From contig JAMLIR010000006.1 in the NCBI GenBank assembly GCA_023954045.1, positions 62,001-126,000 on the forward strand: a stretch of DNA of 64,000 nt, read 5' to 3'. The position numbers and the translations under genes are program-made. The notes under the pieces are model-generated. The model had not been told where the DNA came from, made no database searches, and saw nothing but the letters and a program-made list of their open reading frames with translations. Positions 61,052 to 64,000 of the stretch are shown one piece after another (position 1 is the first letter of the stretch; each line of letters begins with the position of its first letter). Origin of the DNA: Burkholderiaceae bacterium. GTDB taxonomy: Bacteria; Pseudomonadota; Gammaproteobacteria; Burkholderiales; Burkholderiaceae_E.

Positions 61052-62470
61052 ATGGACCGAAACGACCTCATCCACCACGTCGGGACGCTGCTGGAAGCCC
61101 AGCGCAGCGCCCATCGTCTGGCACCGTTCCCCGAATGGGACGTGCGCCGCGACCGGCTCGAGCGCCTGCGCCGGCTGGTCGCCGACAACGAAGCCGCGAT
61201 CGAGGACGCGATCGACGCCGACTTCGGCGGCCGGCCGCGCATCGAAACGCAGGTGGCCGAGCTGTTTCCGTCGCTGGCCGAGATCCGCACCGCGCTGCGC
61301 GGCGGCCGGCGCTGGATGAAGCCGCGCGGCGCCTGGGTCTCGAAGTGGTTCCTGCCCGCCCGCGCGTGGGTCATGCCGCGCCCGGTCGGGGTGGTCGGCA
61401 TCATCGTCCCGTGGAACTATCCGCTCTACCTGACGATCGGGCCGCTCGCCGGCGCGCTGGCGGCGGGCAACCGCGCGATGATCAAGCCGTCCGAGTACAC
61501 GCCGGCGTTCTCTTCGCTGCTGCAGCGACTGGTGGCGGAGTCGTTCTCGCCCGACGAGATCGCGGTGGTCACCGGCGGCCCCGAAGTGGCCGCGGCGTTC
61601 ACGGCCATGCCCTTCGATCACCTGCTGTTCACCGGCTCGGGCGCGGTCGGGCGCAAGGTGATGGCGGCCGCGAGCGCGAACCTCACGCCGGTCACGCTGG
61701 AGCTGGGCGGCAAGTCGCCGGCAGTGATCGCGCCCGGCTACTCCGTCGACCGCGCGGCGACCCGCATCATGGCCGGCAAGCTGCTGAACGCGGGCCAGAC
61801 CTGCATTGCCCCCGACTACGTGCTGGTGCCGCGACAGGCGCTGGCCGCGTTCGTCGAACGGGCGCGCGCGAAGGCCCAGGCGATGTACCCGGCCGGGCTC
61901 GCCGACCCCGACTACTGCAGCATCGTCGATGCGCGACAGTACGAACGGCTGGTCGGCTACCTCGACGACGCCACCGCCGGCGGCGTGCAGCCGGTCGAGC
62001 TGTTCCGGGGCCCCGCCCGCGACGACGCGGCGCATCGGCTGGCGCCGGTCATCCTGGTCGACCCGCCGCACTCGCTGGTCGCGATGAAGGACGAGATCTT
62101 CGGGCCGATCCTCCCGGTGTTGCCGTACGACCGGCCCGAGGAGGCCATCGCGTTCGTCAACGCGATGGCGCATCCGCTCGCGCTGTACTGGTTCGACGAC
62201 GACCGCCGGCGCGCCGAGTGGGCGCTGAAGCAGACCCACGTGGGCGGCGTTTGCATCAACGAGACGCTGCTGCACGTCGCGCAGGAGGAGCTTCCGTTCG
62301 GCGGCGTGGGCCCGTCCGGAATGGGTCACTACCACGGCAAGTGGGGCTTCGACACGATGAGCAAGCTCACGCCGGTGTTCAGGCAGTCGCGCATGAACGG
62401 CATGGGGCTGTTCATGCCGCCCTACCGGCCGATCGCGCGCCGGCTGCTCGGGCTGATGAAGCGCTTCTGA
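61052..62470 (+). CDS. Coniferyl-aldehyde-dehydrogenase-like NAD(P)-dependent aldehyde dehydrogenase
   Basis: This 472-residue class 3-like aldehyde dehydrogenase oxidises aldehydes to acids. Landmarks are [28 protein letters not shown], the glutamate motif LELGGKSP (Glu217), the catalytic cysteine motif [12 protein letters not shown] (Cys251) and [13 protein letters not shown]. The overall pattern, including [15 protein letters not shown] near the end, resembles coniferyl aldehyde dehydrogenases, but fatty or other aromatic aldehydes are possible. It converges on the ppk gene with only 19 bp between stops, and it is unrelated to the polysaccharide locus. Confidence 0.88.
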   Translation: MDRNDLIHHVGTLLEAQRSAHRLAPFPEWDVRRDRLERLRRLVADNEAAIEDAIDADFGGRPRIETQVAELFPSLAEIRTALRGGRRWMKPRGAWVSKWFLPARAWVMPRPVGVVGIIVPWNYPLYLTIGPLAGALAAGNRAMIKPSEYTPAFSSLLQRLVAESFSPDEIAVVTGGPEVAAAFTAMPFDHLLFTGSGAVGRKVMAAASANLTPVTLELGGKSPAVIAPGYSVDRAATRIMAGKLLNAGQTCIAPDYVLVPRQALAAFVERARAKAQAMYPAGLADPDYCSIVDARQYERLVGYLDDATAGGVQPVELFRGPARDDAAHRLAPVILVDPPHSLVAMKDEIFGPILPVLPYDRPEEAIAFVNAMAHPLALYWFDDDRRRAEWALKQTHVGGVCINETLLHVAQEELPFGGVGPSGMGHYHGKWGFDTMSKLTPVFRQSRMNGMGLFMPPYRPIARRLLGLMKRF

Positions 62471-62489
62471 ACGCGGCCGCGGGGCCGGC

Positions 62490-64000
62490 TCACACCGGGT
62501 CCGCTGGCGCGCCGGCCAGCCGCGCGAGCAGCGCCGCCTGCGAGGCGAAGGGCTTGGCGCGACGGCGCTTGCGCCGGTAGTTGCCGTCCCCGTCCATCAC
62601 CCACGCATTGACGTTGTCGCGCAGGTGCACGTCGATCGCCTCTTCGATCACCCGCTCCTTCAGCTTGCGCTCGCGCACCGGAAACGCGATCTCGACGCGC
62701 CGGAACAGGTTGCGGTCCATCCAGTCGGCCGACGACAGCCAGACGTCCTTCCTGCCGCCGTTTAGGAAGTAGAAGACGCGGCTGTGCTCGAGGAAGCGGC
62801 CGACGACCGAGCGCACCGCGATGTTCTCCGACAACCCCGGCACGCCGGGCCGAAGCGCGCAGACGCCACGCACGATCAGGTCGATTCTCACCCCGGCGGC
62901 ACTCGCTTCGTACAGTGCGTCGATGACCGTCGGCTCGAGCAGCGCGTTGACCTTGGCCGCGAGATAGGCCTTCTTGCCGGCGCGGGCGTTGGCGGCCTCG
63001 CGCCGGATCGACGCGAGCAGCATCTCGTGCAGGCTGAACGGCGCCTGCGTCAGCAGTCGCAGCGTGCCGCGCTGGCCCAGGCCGGTGAGCCTGCGGAACA
63101 CCTCGTGCACGTCGGCGCAGATGTCCTCGTTCGCGGTGAACAACCCGAAGTCCTCGTAGAGCCGGGCGGTGCGCGGGTGGTAGTTGCCGGTGCCCAGGTG
63201 CGCGTAGCGACGCAGCACGGTGGCGCCCTTCGCGGCCTCCCTGCGCAGCACCATCGCCATCTTCGCGTGCGTCTTGTGGCCGACGACGCCGTAGACGACG
63301 TGCGCGCCGGCCTGCTCGAGCTTGGCCGCCCAATTGATGTTCGTTTCCTCGTCGAAGCGCGCCATCAGTTCGACCACCACCGTCACTTCCTTCCCGGCGT
63401 GCGCGGCGTCGATCAGCGCCTGCATCAGCGCCGAGTCGGCCCCGGTCCGGTAGACGGTCTGCTTGATCGCGACGACGCGCGGATCGCGCGCCGCGCTGAC
63501 GAGGAACTCCATCACCGGGGCGAACGACTCGTACGGATGGTGGACCAGGATGTCGTGCTTGCGGATCGCGGCGAAGAGGTCCTTCTCGCGCAGCACGGCA
63601 GGCACCGAAGGCTCGAACGGCGGGTACTTCAGCTCGGGCAGGTCCACCAGGTCGATCACCTGCTGCAGCCGCACCAGGTTGACCGGACCGTCCACGCGAT
63701 AACAGTCCTGCTCCTCGAGCTCGAACTCGCGCAGCAGGCGCGCGACCAGCGCGTCCGACGTGCCGGCCGACACCTCGAGGCGCACCTCGTCGCCGTACTG
63801 GCGCTGGACCAGCTCGCCCTGCAGCGCCGCGCGCAGGTCGGTGACTTCCTCGTCGTCGACGAACAGGTCGCTGTTGCGGGTCAACCGGAACTGGTGCACC
63901 GAGCGCACCGTCAGGCCGGGGAACAGGTGGTCGACGAAGCCCTGAACGATCGAGGTCAACGGCATCACGCCGTACGGCGCGCCGGACACGTCGGGGGGCA
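62490..64000 (-). CDS. ppk1: Polyphosphate kinase 1, C-terminal part (5' end outside window)
   Basis: This enzyme reversibly makes polyphosphate from ATP. The visible ~500 residues cover the middle and C-terminal catalytic domains of a protein usually near 690 residues, and the frame is open to the window edge. Key motifs are [38 protein letters not shown], the histidine-bearing [17 protein letters not shown] (expected phosphohistidine region), [24 protein letters not shown] and [12 protein letters not shown] (second conserved histidine). No frameshift is visible. The internal GTG near 63989 is not the real start. Confidence 0.95.
   Translation of the reverse strand, partial: PPDVSGAPYGVMPLTSIVQGFVDHLFPGLTVRSVHQFRLTRNSDLFVDDEEVTDLRAALQGELVQRQYGDEVRLEVSAGTSDALVARLLREFELEEQDCYRVDGPVNLVRLQQVIDLVDLPELKYPPFEPSVPAVLREKDLFAAIRKHDILVHHPYESFAPVMEFLVSAARDPRVVAIKQTVYRTGADSALMQALIDAAHAGKEVTVVVELMARFDEETNINWAAKLEQAGAHVVYGVVGHKTHAKMAMVLRREAAKGATVLRRYAHLGTGNYHPRTARLYEDFGLFTANEDICADVHEVFRRLTGLGQRGTLRLLTQAPFSLHEMLLASIRREAANARAGKKAYLAAKVNALLEPTVIDALYEASAAGVRIDLIVRGVCALRPGVPGLSENIAVRSVVGRFLEHSRVFYFLNGGRKDVWLSSADWMDRNLFRRVEIAFPVRERKLKERVIEEAIDVHLRDNVNAWVMDGDGNYRRKRRRAKPFASQAALLARLAGAPADPV

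Overview
The window is a 64-kb piece of a high-GC genome. It looks like a betaproteobacterium, probably Burkholderiales-like. This is inferred from the methanolan-type exopolysaccharide proteins (EpsE, EpsL, EpsF, EpsG relatives) and the LapB/LapC-style type I secretion genes; no rRNA or other taxonomic marker is present. I recognised no tRNA, rRNA, CRISPR array, insertion sequence or integrase.

Layout. (1) 1-2996: the end of an energy-converting hydrogenase-related operon. It holds a membrane antiporter-like subunit, a large subunit that has lost the [NiFe] cysteines, and a small subunit that keeps its Fe-S cysteines. A perfect hairpin separates it from a convergent lldD-type FMN 2-hydroxyacid dehydrogenase. 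(2) 4317-16445: nucleotide-sugar and envelope-modification genes. These include two paralogous zinc-finger C-methyltransferases, an acyltransferase, an LtaS-like membrane transferase, an SDR, a SAF-domain oxidoreductase, an RmlC-like epimerase, two glucose-1-phosphate cytidylyltransferase homologues, a PIG-L deacetylase and a DUF4910 aminopeptidase-like protein. Several are joined by ATGA overlaps. They fit synthesis of a CDP-activated, C-methylated deoxysugar. No CDP-glucose 4,6-dehydratase is visible in the window. (3) 16653-20509: EpsE-like export protein, EpsL-like barrel and, divergently, the priming phosphoglycosyltransferase. A 17-bp palindrome lies in the divergent promoter region. (4) 20611-33758: two paralogous Ig-repeat surface proteins with a BapA-like prefix, a lytic transglycosylase, a complete TolC/LapB/LapC type I secretion system, and a lipoprotein closed by a strong terminator hairpin. 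(5) 34106-37424: an overlapping or tightly packed operon of a PLP aminotransferase, an unfamiliar barrel-like protein and a Gfo/Idh/MocA dehydrogenase. (6) 37696-56215: glycosyltransferases, EpsF/EpsG, a Wzy-like polymerase, a Wzx-like flippase, an MBOAT plus SGNH O-acylation pair, further glycosyltransferases, a Trp-rich lipoprotein with a decayed inverted copy, and a second acyltransferase plus SGNH-like pair. (7) 56405-64000: a large lipoprotein with Ig domains and a DUF6351-like hydrolase domain, then glpK, a coniferyl-aldehyde-dehydrogenase-like gene and the C-terminal part of ppk1.

Together, regions 2-6 form an exopolysaccharide factory: sugar precursors, a lipid-linked primer, glycosyltransferases, flippase and polymerase, chain-length control, export through the outer membrane, and O-acylation. 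A type I secretion and adhesin cassette is embedded in it. The polymer and the Ig proteins may both contribute to an adhesive surface layer. The least understood parts are the Cys-paired Ig proteins that lack a visible type I secretion signal, the CDP-sugar/PIG-L/DUF4910 module, the aminotransferase trio, and the cysteine-less hydrogenase-like complex.
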